Positions 23,588 through 35,172 of a DNA stretch of 64,000 bases are shown one piece after another; position 1 is the stretch's first letter, and every line of letters starts with the position of its first letter. The translations under genes were made by a program, and so were the position numbers. The notes under the pieces were generated by a model. That model ran no database searches. It was given only the letters and a program-made list of their open reading frames with translations, and was not told the DNA's origin. Source of the DNA: Dryococelus australis (taxonomy: Eukaryota > Arthropoda > Insecta > Phasmatodea > Phasmatidae); contig CM057000.1 in assembly GCA_029891345.1 (NCBI GenBank), forward strand, positions 124,295,838-124,359,837, in the 5' to 3' direction.

Positions 23588-23944
23588 GTCGCTGCTGCGG
23601 CAGAATACCGCACGTGTAAACTGGCCCATTGACTCCAATGTACTAGAGAATGCATGTGGACGCTCGGTGCCGCTGCGGCGCCGCAGTTCACTAATGCATA
23701 AGCCAAGTCTCCGTGGAAAGTATTTGTTGGGGCCGCGTGGACATTGTCCGCACGTGTGCACCGGGCCTTGCACATCTTTAAAAAACCACGGAGGTCAGCA
23801 CCCAGTCACGTCTCGCTTACAGGAAAAAGAAAACATACATTTCAGGACTTCCTTTCACATTGATATTGCCTCGCTGAAACTGTACTCAGTATATTCTGGT
23901 TTACAGATACAGTAGCCGGAGTTTTCCTAGTGTTGAGCTGCGCC

Positions 23945-24045
23945 CTCTGATCCACTAGTCGAGAACTCTGAGGCCACCAAGTCCCATCGTGGTCCTCCTG
24001 CTTTCGTCTGAGTGCACCGTATCGTCGTCTGATTTCCAGGTAATT
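23945..24045 (+). repeat. Fragment matching the leader of the polymerase element
   Basis: The stretch with CATCGTGGTCCTCCTG, GAGTGCACCGTA and CAG/GTAATTACA matches 25500-25585 just upstream of the zinc-finger/polymerase gene (CATCGTGGTGCTCCTG, GAGTGCACTGTAACG, CAG/GTAATTACA). It is either a duplicated leader exon or another fragment of the same element. Confidence 0.6.
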
Positions 24046-24708
24046 ACAACAAGAATAATTAGAAATAATTTGTGTTTCCCTACCCATGTATTAGTACAGA
24101 TTATTAATGAGTATCTTTCCTGTTCGTTTTTTTTTTTTTGCAGTCATTACACCACGTGCTTTCCATCCTCACGGACAGGACTTGCAGCTGCGGAAAACCT
24201 GATAGCTTGCATCATACCACAGCTACACTTTCGTCAGTGTCGGTAGGTACATTATATGAAGTATTAATGTTTTCCCATATTGACTTGCTCGTATCATCTT
24301 AGGCTACCTCATTATTCTCGAGTGTAAATAATGTTACACTAAAAATAGGGGGGAAAAAATTGTCTACCGCCGAAAACAAAATTCGCATGATTATAGTTTC
24401 ATTTATTTGTCAGGGTCTTAAAAAAAATGACACACAGCACTAAACTAAAAAAAATTAATAAAATATTTAAGATTAATATAAATTGTGAAAAAGATATTGT
24501 ATTTGCTGTCTCTCGGCTGGACACTCCGTTAGCTGACAGCCAGCCAGTAATATTCACTGGATTAAAACGTGTCAAATGTGGTTCTAACCAATAAGAGTGT
24601 GGGAAGTGAGAAACCAGAGACTATTATTCCTATAAATTTACACAATTATGGCATGTCTTGAATGCTAGTATAAATGTGCACAGAGTGCAAAGTTTTAATA
24701 TATCCTAA

Positions 24709-25110
24709 AGGCTGTTCATAATAAAGTGAGCACTTTTGAAAGCCCTGCTTACGATCTACTTGTATGCCCGTTGTGTGTTTTTCCGCCTTAGGTAAAATTA
24801 ACATTGCCATGGGCTTGCATTACTTTATTCATGCGTCGGTCAGGTGAAACTATGAAATTATTAGAAAAGTAAATACTATTTCTTCGATGTATTAAAAATA
24901 ACAGGAAGCGAAATAAATAATTTAAGTTAACATAAATGGTTACCTAAAACTTTCTATTTGACGTTAAAATATGGAACTACATTCCCTCCACCATTACCAA
25001 CCTTACTGGGCGCCTGTCATTCTGTGCGCCCGTTAAAATATATGGCGCTAGTAGCAGTGGATTTTTTCTTAGGTTGATTTCAAAAGTGCTCACTTAATTG
25101 TAAACAGCCT
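24709..25110. mobile_element. MITE-A copy, near full length, forward
   Basis: Begins AGGCTGTTCATAATAAAGTG and ends TTTCAAAAGTGCTCACTTAA ... AACAGCCT. All internal landmarks are in the forward order, and the length is about 400 bp. Confidence 0.83.
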
Positions 25111-25195
25111 TTACCTATCTTCAGTATCACTAGTGCATCATGATTTATTACTATAAGGAAAGCTGTATGGTGTTGTAGTTACCACCGAATGTATG

Positions 25196-25265
25196 GCTCG
25201 TGGCAGCTAGCCTGCGCTACTGCATACCTGATTCGATTCTCCGACAGGTAGATGAGAATTTTCTT
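25196..25265 (+). repeat. tRNA-like SINE head
   Basis: GGCTCGTGGCAGCTAGCCTGC resembles an A-box region, and TGATTCGATTCTCC a B-box about 35 bases later. Confidence 0.45.
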
Positions 25266-25499
25266 CACGTGACAGACATAACCAATAGACAATGCCCGTA
25301 TCGCAACTCGTTTTATTAACTAATATCGATTCCCCCATTTTATGTTAAGTTTTCTTAGTTCATTGCATGCTTTGTCCACAAAAAATTGTTGACATGATGT
25401 GCATTTACTCAATAAAAAATTGTGTGTGATTTTTGCAAGTAACAAGCATCGATAAGCCATTGCGCATTCCACTAGTACAGAACCAGCGACACCAATATC

Positions 25500-25590
25500 A
25501 TCCACGTCAAGCGCGTTCCGTGGGCTGTCATCGTGGTGCTCCTGGTTACTCCCGAGTGCACTGTAACGTCGCCTGCTTTACAGGTAATTA
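25500..25590 (+). promoter_or_regulatory. Putative 5' leader exon with donor CAG/GTAATTACAG
   Basis: Sequence repeated at 23945-24045, ending in a strong splice donor 160 bases before the ATG of the zinc-finger gene. It may be a spliced leader exon of the polymerase element. The function is inferred from position and conservation only. Confidence 0.35.
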
Positions 25591-25745
25591 CAGCAAAACA
25601 AATATATGACATAAATTTTTAGGCTAGTTAGTAGATCGAAATTTTCAGGTTACGTTTTTAGAATGTCAAGATTTTAGGCTAGTTAGTACATCAAGAGTTC
25701 TAGGTTACGTTTTCAGATCAAGAGTTAGTTAGGTTTTTGTCATCG

Positions 25746-26193
25746 ATGGAAGCAAGCCAGTGCATGTTTTGTGGTAAGGCTTTTGCCTTTCGGAATAGCT
25801 TTCTAAGGCATGCATATGAGAAGCTGCAACCACAATCAACATCAGGTAGAGCAGCTGATTTACGATAACTGTGGCAAAACGATTGCTCGCAAAGATGAAC
25901 TGCAAAAGCAACTTCGTAGCTGCTATGGTACCATCAGGAAAGCGGCAATCACCAGCTGCAAGTTTTGCAACATGCAATTTACTGAACGGCGCAATGCTCG
26001 AAGACATGAAGGCGGATGTGAGTTCAATACTGAATGTGGTCTATTGAAGAGCAACAACTGCAGCGTCCAGTTTACTCGTTGTGACAACTTGGCCATGCAT
26101 CAGAAGGTCTGCAAGGGGAAATCGGTACAGCCAGCCCAGAAGAAGAGACGTGTGCGGCCAATAGACAGTCCTCAACCATCCTGCTCGAGAACA
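25746..26193 (+). pseudogene. N-terminal zinc-finger array of the polymerase element, copy 1
   Basis: The frame starts at ATG 25746 with finger 1, CMFCGKAFAFRNSFLRH, then crosses breaks into a second finger-like unit, NCGKTIARKDELQKQL. Two more follow: CKFCNMQFTERRNARRH then GGC, and NCSVQFTRCDNLAMHQKVC. The spacing is C2H2/C2HC-like, and basic residues (KKRRVRP) follow. At least one stop lies between fingers 1 and 2. Such fingers sit in front of a protein-primed B-family DNA polymerase in a large arthropod repeat/virus-derived family. The same order is seen at 61.2 kb in this window. They may bind DNA or the replicating genome; no direct evidence for this is present. Confidence 0.75.
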
Positions 26194-27050
26194 TAAGCCC
26201 TACCAAAAATCGTCTCAGGAGCTCGTGCAGTATGTAGCAATGGTTTCGTCGAAGCAGAGATTGCATTCCATGGAAAATTAAAAACTTATGTAGCCGGAGA
26301 TGCCGGAGATATATGTGGCTACTTGGTAGGCATTCACGAGAACATTGTTGGCCAGTTAACAGAAGACGTGGAGAACCGTGGTGCAGTTAAATTTAACATC
26401 GTGCTGGAGTGTACTTATTAAAAAGTGAAGCCACATGAAGACCAGACAGATGCATAGTTTTAAAGACGAAAAATGATTATATTTAACATGCCGCGTCACA
26501 AAGTATTGCAAAGCTGTGTACTGAAGAAAGAGAGTACGCCGAGAAAGGATCTGGATGGAAGCTCATCTCTGTCAACCGGCTCCTACACCAGTTTATCAAA
26601 CTAGATCCTCTAAGGCCCTTTTCGTGGATAGATTTGCCAGCTTCCATTAAGGCTAATAAAGCTGTAATAAATCTAGAATGTGTAGACAAGAGGTACAGCG
26701 ATGTCGAAGACGGGTACAACTTTCCAGGGATCACATTTCCAACACCAGTGAGTCAGATCAAATTGTTCGAGAAGAATAACCCAGGAACATAGGTCAATAT
26801 TTACTCCATTGATGAAAACGATAATATTTTCCTCTCCGAGTAACCAGTGAAGAAAAGAACCATTTCATAGACTTGCTGTTTTTTGTCAGATGAGGAGACA
26901 TCCCACTACTGCCACATTTAAAATTTATCCAGACTGGCACGATCCCAGAAGACAGCTCATCGTGGCACAGTGCATATATGCAAGAGATGTCTGATGCATT
27001 TTGACGATCAGCCACTAGTGTCTGGGCTCAGCGGTGAACAGTGTCTGGCT
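26194..27050 (+). pseudogene. Conserved central region of the polymerase element, copy 1
   Basis: A string of frame-broken segments, each with a counterpart in copy 2. GFVEAEIAFHGKLKTYV matches GFVEAESAFW at 61.8 kb. SGWKLISVNRLLHQFIKLDP matches SGWTLTTVKWL at 62.1 kb. GITFPTPVSQIKLFEKNNPG matches LELPTPLHQIMLFERNYPG at 62.4 kb. A C2H2-like unit, CKRCLMHFDDQPLVSG with AEHNKFC, closes the region near 26975-27065. The alternating conserved blocks and stop codons show a once long protein now decayed. The domain function is unknown. Confidence 0.7.
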
Positions 27051-29025
27051 GAACACAATAAATTTTGCTCTGGATATGCACCACTTCGAGTTGAAATTCC
27101 ACAGCCTGGAAAGGATGGGAGGCCTTCAGTGCTCTGCTTCAGAAATATTCAGCACCAGTATAAACTGCCGATTGCGATCTACTCAGATTTCGAAGCCTCT
27201 TTGGTACTGATTTAGACCTGTCAACCTGATCCTGAGAAAGCTTTCAATATGCCATACCAGAAGCACGAAGCTCATAGCTTCTGTATTTTCGTACATGTAG
27301 ATAATAACATCTTTCCGGCAACACTGGCGTTGGAACTGCTACAAGAACCTATAACCTACACTCTACACAGCAATGGATGCACAAAAGAATTTTATTGAGA
27401 AAATCGTTGAGCTCGGCGAGAAAGTTAAGACGATCTACAAGACTACTGAAGATGTCACCACTATCTCCAACACAAAATTCATCATATCTCCAGGCACAAA
27501 GATGCTGCCACTGTGTAGGAAGCTTAGGCAAAGATAATGTGAAGGTATGGGACCACCGAAACTTTAGTGGCAAGTACATTGGAGCAACCTGTAACAACTG
27601 CAATTTCCTCAGAAGATGGCCAAAGAAGCTTCCGGTATTTTTTCATAACCTGGCATATTATGAAAATTTCATCCTCAGAGATCTGACATATGGCAACAAG
27701 GACATCACCGTTATATCACATAATGAAGAGAAGATGATTACTTTTGGAAAATCGCTTGGAGAGAAGTTCAGCATTCAATTCATCGACAGTTTCCATTTCA
27801 TCTCTAGCAGCTTGTCAACCCTAACAGGGAACCAGCCAGAAAACAAGTTCAACAGTACATCTAAATTCTTCAGTTCCGATGAGCTGGCTTTAGTGATAAA
27901 AAATTAAGTCTCCCCATATGAATATATCGACAGCATCGAGCGACTGGACGTAACAGAGCTACCGTCGAAGGAGACGATGAACTGAACAGTGAACATAAGG
28001 ACTTGCCATTTTTGGCAATTAATAAATGTCCACCAGAATCCAAGTAGAAGAAATTGATGGCTACGCAGATGAGCAAGAACAATGATATAGTTTACTATGT
28101 CACACTCAAACAAGCCATTACCCCTGAACTGAAAATCGAGAAGATTCACAGTGTGCTAGAGTTCGAGCAGTGTGCCTGGCTACAGCAATACATCCATTCG
28201 AATACCGCAAGACGTGCAGCAGCAGCAAATGATTTTTAAGAATACTTTTTCAAGCTGGCAAACAACGCAGTCTTCGGCAAGCTCATGGAAAAAAAACATA
28301 ATATACAGAGCATGAGCCTCGTCTGCAATGAGAAGCGACTCAAGAATCTTGCCGCAAAACCAGCATTCGAAGATAGAATAATTTATTCTGAGAACCTGTC
28401 GCTCATCAAGCTAGAGCATGAGGCTATCCTGTTCGACAAGCCTATGTATCCTGGCTCGACAGTACTGGATTTGTCGAAGGTATTCATGCATCATTTTCAT
28501 TACGACATAATGAAGACAAGGTATGGAGAGAACCTGAAGTAGGACTACATGGACACCGACAGCTTTATCTACAAGATAAGAACTCTAGACTTTTATCACG
28601 ACATGTCTTCTGATCCTTGACGAATTTGACACCAGTGGCTATCCCACAAATCAACCTTGCTACTCACTCAAGAACAAAAAGTCATTGGCAAGTTCAAAAC
28701 GAGTGTAATGGTGTACATATGGCAGAGTTCGTAGGCCTGCGTGACAAGTTGTATGCCTACAGATGTACAGGTGATGTTGACAAGAAGGCTAAAGGAATTC
28801 AGAAGTGCGTTATTAGGAACAAGATTACTTTCGAAAGTTATATTTAGCATTCTAAATAGAAAGAAAGCTTTGCGAGTTTTTGTACATGGCATAAAGTCGC
28901 GCAAAAACCCGTTGTATTCGGAGTGATATAATAAATTGACACTAGTGTGGATGGACGACAAGCGCCATGTATCTATGATGGAGTGAATACATTGCCACAT
29001 GGATACTCTGGCTAGATATTTGCCT
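27051..29025 (+). pseudogene. Protein-primed B-family DNA polymerase (DNA_pol_B_2), copy 1, degraded
   Basis: The exonuclease part has YSDFEASL (Exo I, Asp and Glu) near 27180. KLPVFFHNLAYYENFILRDL near 27630 is the Exo II box, with YEN where the family has YD. The polymerase part has a palm-flanking block near 28250 with ANNAVFGKLMEKK, then YMDTDSF near 28548, the catalytic Asp-x-Asp box, directly preceded by an in-frame TAG. A C-terminal DDKRHVSM block is near 28950. This polymerase type is typical of Polintons/Mavericks, adintoviruses and bidnaviruses. At least eight stops or frameshifts make it non-functional. It sits in the 14.9 kb peroxidase intron, antisense to the host gene. Confidence 0.85.
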
Positions 29026-29276
29026 TGCACCACACTGGAGCTCATGAAAGAGAGAGTTTTTTTTTCACCAATGATCTAGACAACCATTCCAGGGAAGTCT
29101 ACTTCGGTAGCTTGCTGGGTGGCAAGAGGAGAGGGGAAACAAGAAATTGACATAGAACAGGTGAATATAACTCGCCAGCTCCACTGTGTCTAGGAGGAGA
29201 GTACTGCTCATGTAAATAAATTGCTATAATTTTAACAGATTTTAAAAGTTATACTCTGGCTGGGACATGGCACCTA

Positions 29277-29279
<3 letters not shown>

Positions 29280-29351
<72 letters not shown>
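29280..29351. repeat. (TA)n microsatellite, ~36 units
   Basis: A pure TA alternation over 72 bases, about 250 bases after the last polymerase block. Confidence 0.98.
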
Positions 29352-29356
<5 letters not shown>

Positions 29357-29904
29357 TGAGTGTGTGTTAGATTTCCCTACACATTCTACATTTATTAATA
29401 AAATAATACTGACTTCAAGATATTTCAATATTATAAGGGAGATTTTACCAGTGTTGTACCCTGCCTGCACTATATCATTGAAGTGTTGCCAGTTCCAAGC
29501 TGGGATAAAATGCGGAGGACAACACTGACTCATTTCTTTCGTAAAATTTAATATATAACACTCAATACCTCAAACTCTTTTATTGTTTAAATTATAAAAT
29601 CATTTTTTGTAATTTGTGGTGTAAGACATCTGCATGCCGAACCAGGGTCACCTGGGTAGCTAATCCTGGTCTTCTGCTCTGGTAAAAATGGTAAATTATT
29701 TTATAAGTTAAATAGAATTGTTTAAACTATAAATTTTTTATTTTAATAAGTAATCTTCTTATTCTACGAGTACATACATTTAATCTCAGAAAATAAGTGT
29801 CTATTAACATCTAAGACCATCAACATGGAGGCACGAAAACATTTAGAGATAAATTTTGTATGAAGTATTGTAAGCTATGAGTAAGAAACATGGGCCCTGC
29901 GAAA

Positions 29905-30217
29905 AACGGAAGTACTGAAACTCAGGGCATTTGAGAAGTGGTGCTGGCGTCGACTTCTACTAATACATTGGACTGATAAAGTCACGAATGAGAACGTTCT
30001 CAAAAGAGCAAATGAATCACACATCTTGGTTCAAACCTTAAACAAGAGAAGACAAGAGATTCGTCATTCTAACTGGTGCACCATTTTGTTTGAGGGGAAG
30101 CTGGAAGGTAGAAGGAGGAATGGAAGATCAAGAGTAAACACTTATTTACATTTGAATCTGTTAGCCAAACAAAGAAAATGCTTGGGAGACATACATGTTA
30201 CCCACCAACCAACTTAA
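29905..30217 (+). pseudogene. LINE reverse-transcriptase C-terminal tail
   Basis: One frame reads LRAFEKWCWRRLLLIHWTDK, VTNENVLKRANE and then EGKLEGRRRNGRSRV. This is the conserved tail found after the reverse transcriptase of a common animal LINE group (F-E-x-W-C-x-R-R-x-L, W-T-D-x-V-T-N-E, G-K-x-x-G-x-R-x-x-G-R). The pattern is conserved while everything upstream is missing, so it is a 5'-truncated copy. The stop is at about 30215. The LINE clade is not decided. Confidence 0.75.
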
Positions 30218-30506
30218 AGTTGAGGAGAAGAAGAAAAATATACTTTCAATCGTTTTGCTTTATGTAATGGGAGATGTACGGTTTATTAAAAAAATACATA
30301 TTAAATATAAATAATATATGTAACTTAAATCTAAAATAATAATAAAAAACATAAAATGTAAAAACTTGAAAATTAATACTTAAATAGTAAAATAATAAAA
30401 AATTATACAATTTAAAACCATCTGAATAAAATGTAATGTCTTTAATGAGAGACAAGATATTTATTCGTCCACAAGCTATATACTTCTTATAAACTCTTGT
30501 TTCAGC

Positions 30507-30592
30507 GCATGTCGCGATAACCGAGTGGGCTAAGGCGTTAGGGCGACCCAAGGTCAGGAAGTTCGATCCCGCGCATTTCCAGATGATATTTT
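30507..30592 (+). repeat. Leu/Ser-tRNA-like SINE head
   Basis: ATAACCGAGTGGGCTAAGGCG is a close match to class II tRNA A-box/D-arm sequence, and AGTTCGATCCCGCGC to a B-box. There is no proper acceptor stem pairing, so it is a SINE head or decayed tRNA rather than a working tRNA gene. Confidence 0.6.
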
Positions 30593-30599
30593 GAGTTCT

Positions 30600-31330
30600 A
30601 AATAAAAGGAGCGCCCCTAGCGGCCAACTCCAGAACTAATATGGCATCACTCCTAGCAGCCAACATGGCAGTGGAGCAAATGCAAATAATCTAACAAATG
30701 TGACTGAACAGCCGAGCGACTGGTGTGCCACTTAGTGACCGACACCAGAACTAAGATGACAGCTGCTCCTAGCAGCAGTCAATGTAAACAAAAGTGAGAG
30801 ACAAATAAACGAGAAACCAATCTAATGGCCTCCATGTAATGGTAAACAAAAATGGCAGTGGAGAAAATGCGACTAATCGAATGAATGTGAGAGATAAATG
30901 ACAAACGAAAAAAACTAAGATGGCGCCGAAAGAAGATGAGAGATAAATGACCACCGATGTACACAAAGATGATGTCGAACAAAGGTGAGAGATAAATGAC
31001 AAACAAATGGGAGATAAAAGAGAGAAAGAGGAAAATTAATAAAGGAAAGGAGAGAGAAGGAAAGAAAGAGAGAACAACGGGAGCACTCGGAGAAAAACCC
31101 CAGTTTGACGGAGCATAAGGAATGACATACTGGTTGAAGGAATGTGAGCTTGGGAAACAATATGGTGATGTACTGACTACAAACATGGTGGCATACTGGC
31201 TACCAACATGGCATAATACAACATGGTGGTCGCGTGACTGGATAGACAGAGCGGGAAGCCCGAGAATCCGACATGGTGGTTCCAAGATGGCAGGGGGCGA
31301 GCGAGAGCCGGAGCCGGCTCCTGGCTCATG
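30600..31330. repeat. Diverged 'AAGATGGC / GAGATAAATGACAAA' repeat region
   Basis: Irregularly repeated short motifs include (ACT)AAGATGGC, CTCCTAGCAGCCAA, GAGAGATAAATGACAAAC and ACATGGTGG. Similar motifs recur at 41040-41330, and in reverse at 48640-48880. Long minus-strand frames across this region are compositional artefacts of it. Confidence 0.6.
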
Positions 31331-31836
31331 CGCCAGAAGGAACAATGGCCTACTACTTATTGCCTTGTTAATTTTTAGATTACCTGCAGTTTAAGTTTTC
31401 AGTACACCTTTTCACAAAACTCTGAGAAAAAAAAAACTTTATAAGCGAAAAGTTTCTATGACGGCAATCGGCAACAAGGACTTTTCTACGTTTTGTGATG
31501 TATATTAAGCAGGTTAAAATGTCTGAAGGCGTATTAATGACTCTAATCTGTGACTGTGGCCGAGTGTCATTAACCTCGCAAATCAATTTATCAGAATCTG
31601 CGCACATCACTATGGGCTCTCTTCTGAAAACCCACATACTGCAGTACAGATTGCAACATTTAGTTATATGACATCACGTCTATATTACACATCCGCGGAG
31701 AGTTCATGGCTTGAGAGTCCTGCTGATCCTGTACCTCTCATCGTGTATGGTAGACTCTCGTTTTCCTGCGCTTATGCTGTTTAACGTCGAAGCCAGTTTC
31801 AAGAGAGATAGAATTCTAGTAGCCGGGATATAGGCG

Positions 31837-31837
<1 letters not shown>

Positions 31838-31908
<71 letters not shown>
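31838..31908. repeat. (TA)n-(CA)n compound microsatellite
   Basis: A TA run of about 26 units runs into about nine CA units and stops exactly at the Helitron terminus. Confidence 0.95.
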
Positions 31909-31909
<1 letters not shown>

Positions 31910-33165
31910 TAGCGACCCGCCCCGGCTTCGCACGGGTACAATTAAGATTAAAAAAACTGCTTAACCCGGCGTTAATTAGGTTGGGTAAACTCTCCTAAAG
32001 CATTAAAAAAGCACATTATAATTTAATAATTAAATAAATAATTTATAATTTAAAGTTTTTTTGCTACTTTTATTTGATTTTTTTTTACTTTTTTATAGTT
32101 TTTCATATTAATATACATTATATTACAATGCAATTTATCTGAGATAGAAGTATTTAATATGTTATTGGCTAAGACATTCTCTGTAGACAATGTTTGACGT
32201 CCTGTTATTGTTTGGTAGCAAAATGTACTGTTTCTCGGGACTTCCAACTCGTGATAAACCAACATATAGTTGGCCATGGGAAAAACACTCTTTTCGTACG
32301 TCGATTCCAACCAAAGAGAAAGTTTGACCCTGGGACTTATTAATAGTAATCGCGAACGATGTTTTTACGGGAAATTGCAACCGTTTGAAAGATATTGGCA
32401 AATCCGTGGGAATCATGGGAATCCTCGGGATGTTTGCCAGCTGGCCGGCTGCTGGACCGGTGAGGATGGTCGCGACAATCAAATTTTCTTTCAAGTCTTT
32501 AATGAGTAATCTTGTGCCATTACACATGTTAGGAGGACTTATATTCCTTAAAAGCATGATAGGAGTACCGACTTTTAATGATAGTTCGTGAGGTGGCAAG
32601 CCAGAAGGATTAAGCGAATTTAGAAAATCTTGAGGAAAGTGGACGACATCGTCAACATTGGTGACTGTGTCAATCGACTTATAGGTTTTGACTTGGCCGG
32701 GAACTCTTTGTATAATGAGATTGTTAATTTCATTGACAGTGTCGTTCCTAGGCGATACTATTGCCCTGGAACACAACCAGTGAAAGTCTCTTTCTAGTAA
32801 ATTTTCGAGGCCCGGATATACTGCTTCTATAAGATGCTGCAGACTGTGGACTATCTGACCTAATGTCTCATTAAAAATGATTTCAGCAGAATTAGTGCCC
32901 AAATTTAGAGAAGGAAAAACTCCTTCTCCAAGTCTGAGCAATTGTTGTGGGAAATCTTTATGCGTGTCTCCACCAAGATAGGCTCTCATATTCGTTCGCA
33001 AATTTAGGTGTTGAATATAACTCCATAAGGGAGATGATTTAAGACATGCTTTGATGATATCTGAACGCGTCCCTTTTGTAACTACAGGGAGTGTCTGCCG
33101 AAAATCCCCAGCAAACACAAAAGTAACTCCCCCCATAATGGCAGTATAGCTTCTAAGGTTGGCGC
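31909..33165 (-). mobile_element. 5'-truncated Helitron with intact 3' end
   Basis: On the minus strand the element ends GCGGGTCGCTAG at 31909, followed by T. CTAG is the CTRR end and insertion is between A and T, as Helitrons require. Just before it, CCCGTGCGAAGCCGGGGCGGG can form a short hairpin, as expected for the replication terminator. The helicase gene upstream is cut at about 33165, where sequence similarity stops, so the Rep domain and 5' end are absent. Confidence 0.85.
32162..33160 (-). pseudogene. Helitron Pif1-type helicase, C-terminal 325 residues
   Basis: An unbroken minus-strand frame encodes the second half of the Pif1-like superfamily 1B helicase that forms the C-terminal domain of Helitron RepHel. 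Visible motifs are FAGDFRQTLPVV (motif II/III region), LNLRTNMRA, VSPRNDTVNEINN, then INKSQGQTFSLVGID (motif V) and LYVGLSRV (motif VI). The frame is open upstream of the Met at 33136 for about ten more codons and then stops matching. The Walker A motif (GxGKT) and the whole HUH Rep nuclease are missing, so it cannot mobilise itself. The lack of stops over 324 codons suggests a fairly recent insertion compared with the other elements here. Confidence 0.9.
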
Positions 33166-33169
33166 CCTA

Positions 33170-34600
33170 CGCAGCACACAGCACGTTTTATTTTCCGAAT
33201 CTGTCCGTCCTGCAAAGCCGTAGTACATTATTTCGTTCTATCATCAATAGTTTTCCCAGCGCACGCAATGTAAGGAATTTCATAGGTCATTTATTTACAC
33301 TTTGGGTTACATTATTGGAGTTTTAGTAGGGATCCCTATTGATTTTTAAAATAAAATATAGCCTATGATACTCAGTGATAACGTAGCATTCTACTGGTGA
33401 AAGAATTTTTAAAATCTGAAGAGTAGTTTAACAGTGATTTGTATGATGGAGATCTTATACCTCTGAAAATGCATATGGTAATATTATTCCCCTTCGCTAT
33501 GTAAGTGGGGATTGCCACCCTATGTTTGTGTGAAACTTTGTAACACTAAATTTTAAACGATTTTTTATGACAAATTATGTATCAGCATGTTTAAATTAAG
33601 AAAAAATGCTATCTTGCCGAAACATTTTCACGTGAACCGTTATCGAGAAACCTATGCGTACATTTTAAACAGGAAACTGGCTTGATGTGTAAGCAACACG
33701 CAATACCTGCCTTGAAGTCCATGGAAGGATCTACGGACAGGTGTGTCAAATAGGTGATAGGTGCACTTACTTTTTTTTAATGCAGGTGTTTATAATGTTT
33801 TAGCACACTCGTTTGCTACAACATTACTTACATTGTATACATTTTGCAGTCACGGTACACTTCAACTTACTTACTAGTGCGTCCCTTTGATGCTGCACGA
33901 TACATACACGTGCCATCATCATTCATTAATGCAGCTGACCTGTACTCATGCCAAGTACACGGCTCCTTGCATGTTTACAGTATAGGGAGCGGTACTCGTT
34001 CTCATTCGCGTGTCTTTCAGTCACAAGTCCTGTACATTGTGTTTTTATTCTCAACGACTACGGTTGAAAGGAGATATTTCGTGCACGATATTTGTACATT
34101 TCGATGTTATCTGTAATATACGAAAAGTCATGCAATAATTTCATTAATCTAATGGAACAAATATATGGTTTTAAAGTGCTCGGGGCTGTGTATGAGTAAA
34201 AACGCGACATACTGTAAGTAATTCTGTAAAAAAATAAAGAAAAGTAAAGTCAAGCGCTGAAGTTTTCAGTTGTGCAAAGGCTTGGAGAATACTTCCACAG
34301 CCAATGAGTTTGTGGATTCACTTGTGCCCCGGGTTTAGCCAGCCACGCTGTATGTCGTACCCAATATTATTGGCTGGTATACATCAAAGTAAGCTGCTAC
34401 TCAAAAATCATTAATTCGAGCCATCTGCTCGGCTTGGTATCAATAAAAAAAACTTTTCTCAACCTCCTCGTGAGCAAATGCTTGATGGCCTTGATCTCTG
34501 AACCGCTGCTCAAGGTTTGGTATAAACAAAACTAAGCTACTGCTCACTATTAAGAGCGACTGCTTAAATTTCCACGAGGTGCTTCATTTGATGTCTCAGC
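33170..34600. other. Intron sequence, nothing recognised
   Basis: Short frames only, with no recognised repeat or exon. Confidence 0.4.
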
Positions 34601-34604
34601 TACT

Positions 34605-34860
34605 AAAAGGTGCCGTGGTGGCTGAGCGGTTAGACTGCTTTGTCTCCCACCGAGGCGAACCAGGTTCAATCCCAGGCCGGTTCACTCCCGAACAATGCCG
34701 CTGGTTGGCGGGTTTTCTCGGGGATCGCCCGTTTCGCCCGCCCTTGCATTCAGGCGCTGATCCATTTTCACCTCATTTCACGTTCATTGGCTTCAAGACC
34801 TCGTTGTTAAGAGCCGCCCAAATCCCACAACTCTACTCAGCTACCCAAGTGTTGTCGACA
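34605..34860 (+). repeat. tRNA-headed SINE with shared core, near complete
   Basis: The A-box region GCCGTGGTGGCTGAGCGGTT and a B-box GGTTCAATCCC (about 34662) are followed by the core TTTTCTCGGGGATCGCCCG (34713-34733). The body TTGTTAAGAGCCGCCCAAAT is almost identical to that at 47475-47495. This is the best copy of the family in the window. Confidence 0.75.
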
Positions 34861-35172
34861 AACGCAATGAACAAGTTCATATTTGTGGTTCCGCAGTGAA
34901 GGAAAAAAAGACACATGACACAGAAACGCTGAATAATTGCACAGGTTTAAAAAAAGGTAAATGTAGAACCGCATGGAAATTCAAGCAGGCCCATAATAGT
35001 GTGCTGCAGTTTATCCAGGACATGAAGCAGCTGATCACGAAGAGGTTGTGACGAGCTGTTTTTATTGACGCGAAGCTGGGTAGATGCTACAAATCCCTGA
35101 GTTTTGGGCAGCTGCTTGCGTTTATTTATTCCAGCCACTGCATGTAGGTACTAGGTGTAAGTGTCAGCATAC

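Noticed and set aside
30507..30592. A genuine tRNA-Leu or tRNA-Ser gene
   Set aside because: A- and B-box matches exist, but the acceptor and anticodon stems do not pair and no clear anticodon loop is seen; SINE head is the better reading.
30779..31345. 188-codon minus-strand frame rich in Phe, Ser and Leu
   Set aside because: Arises from the purine-rich AAGATGGC/GAGATAAATG repeat read on the opposite strand.
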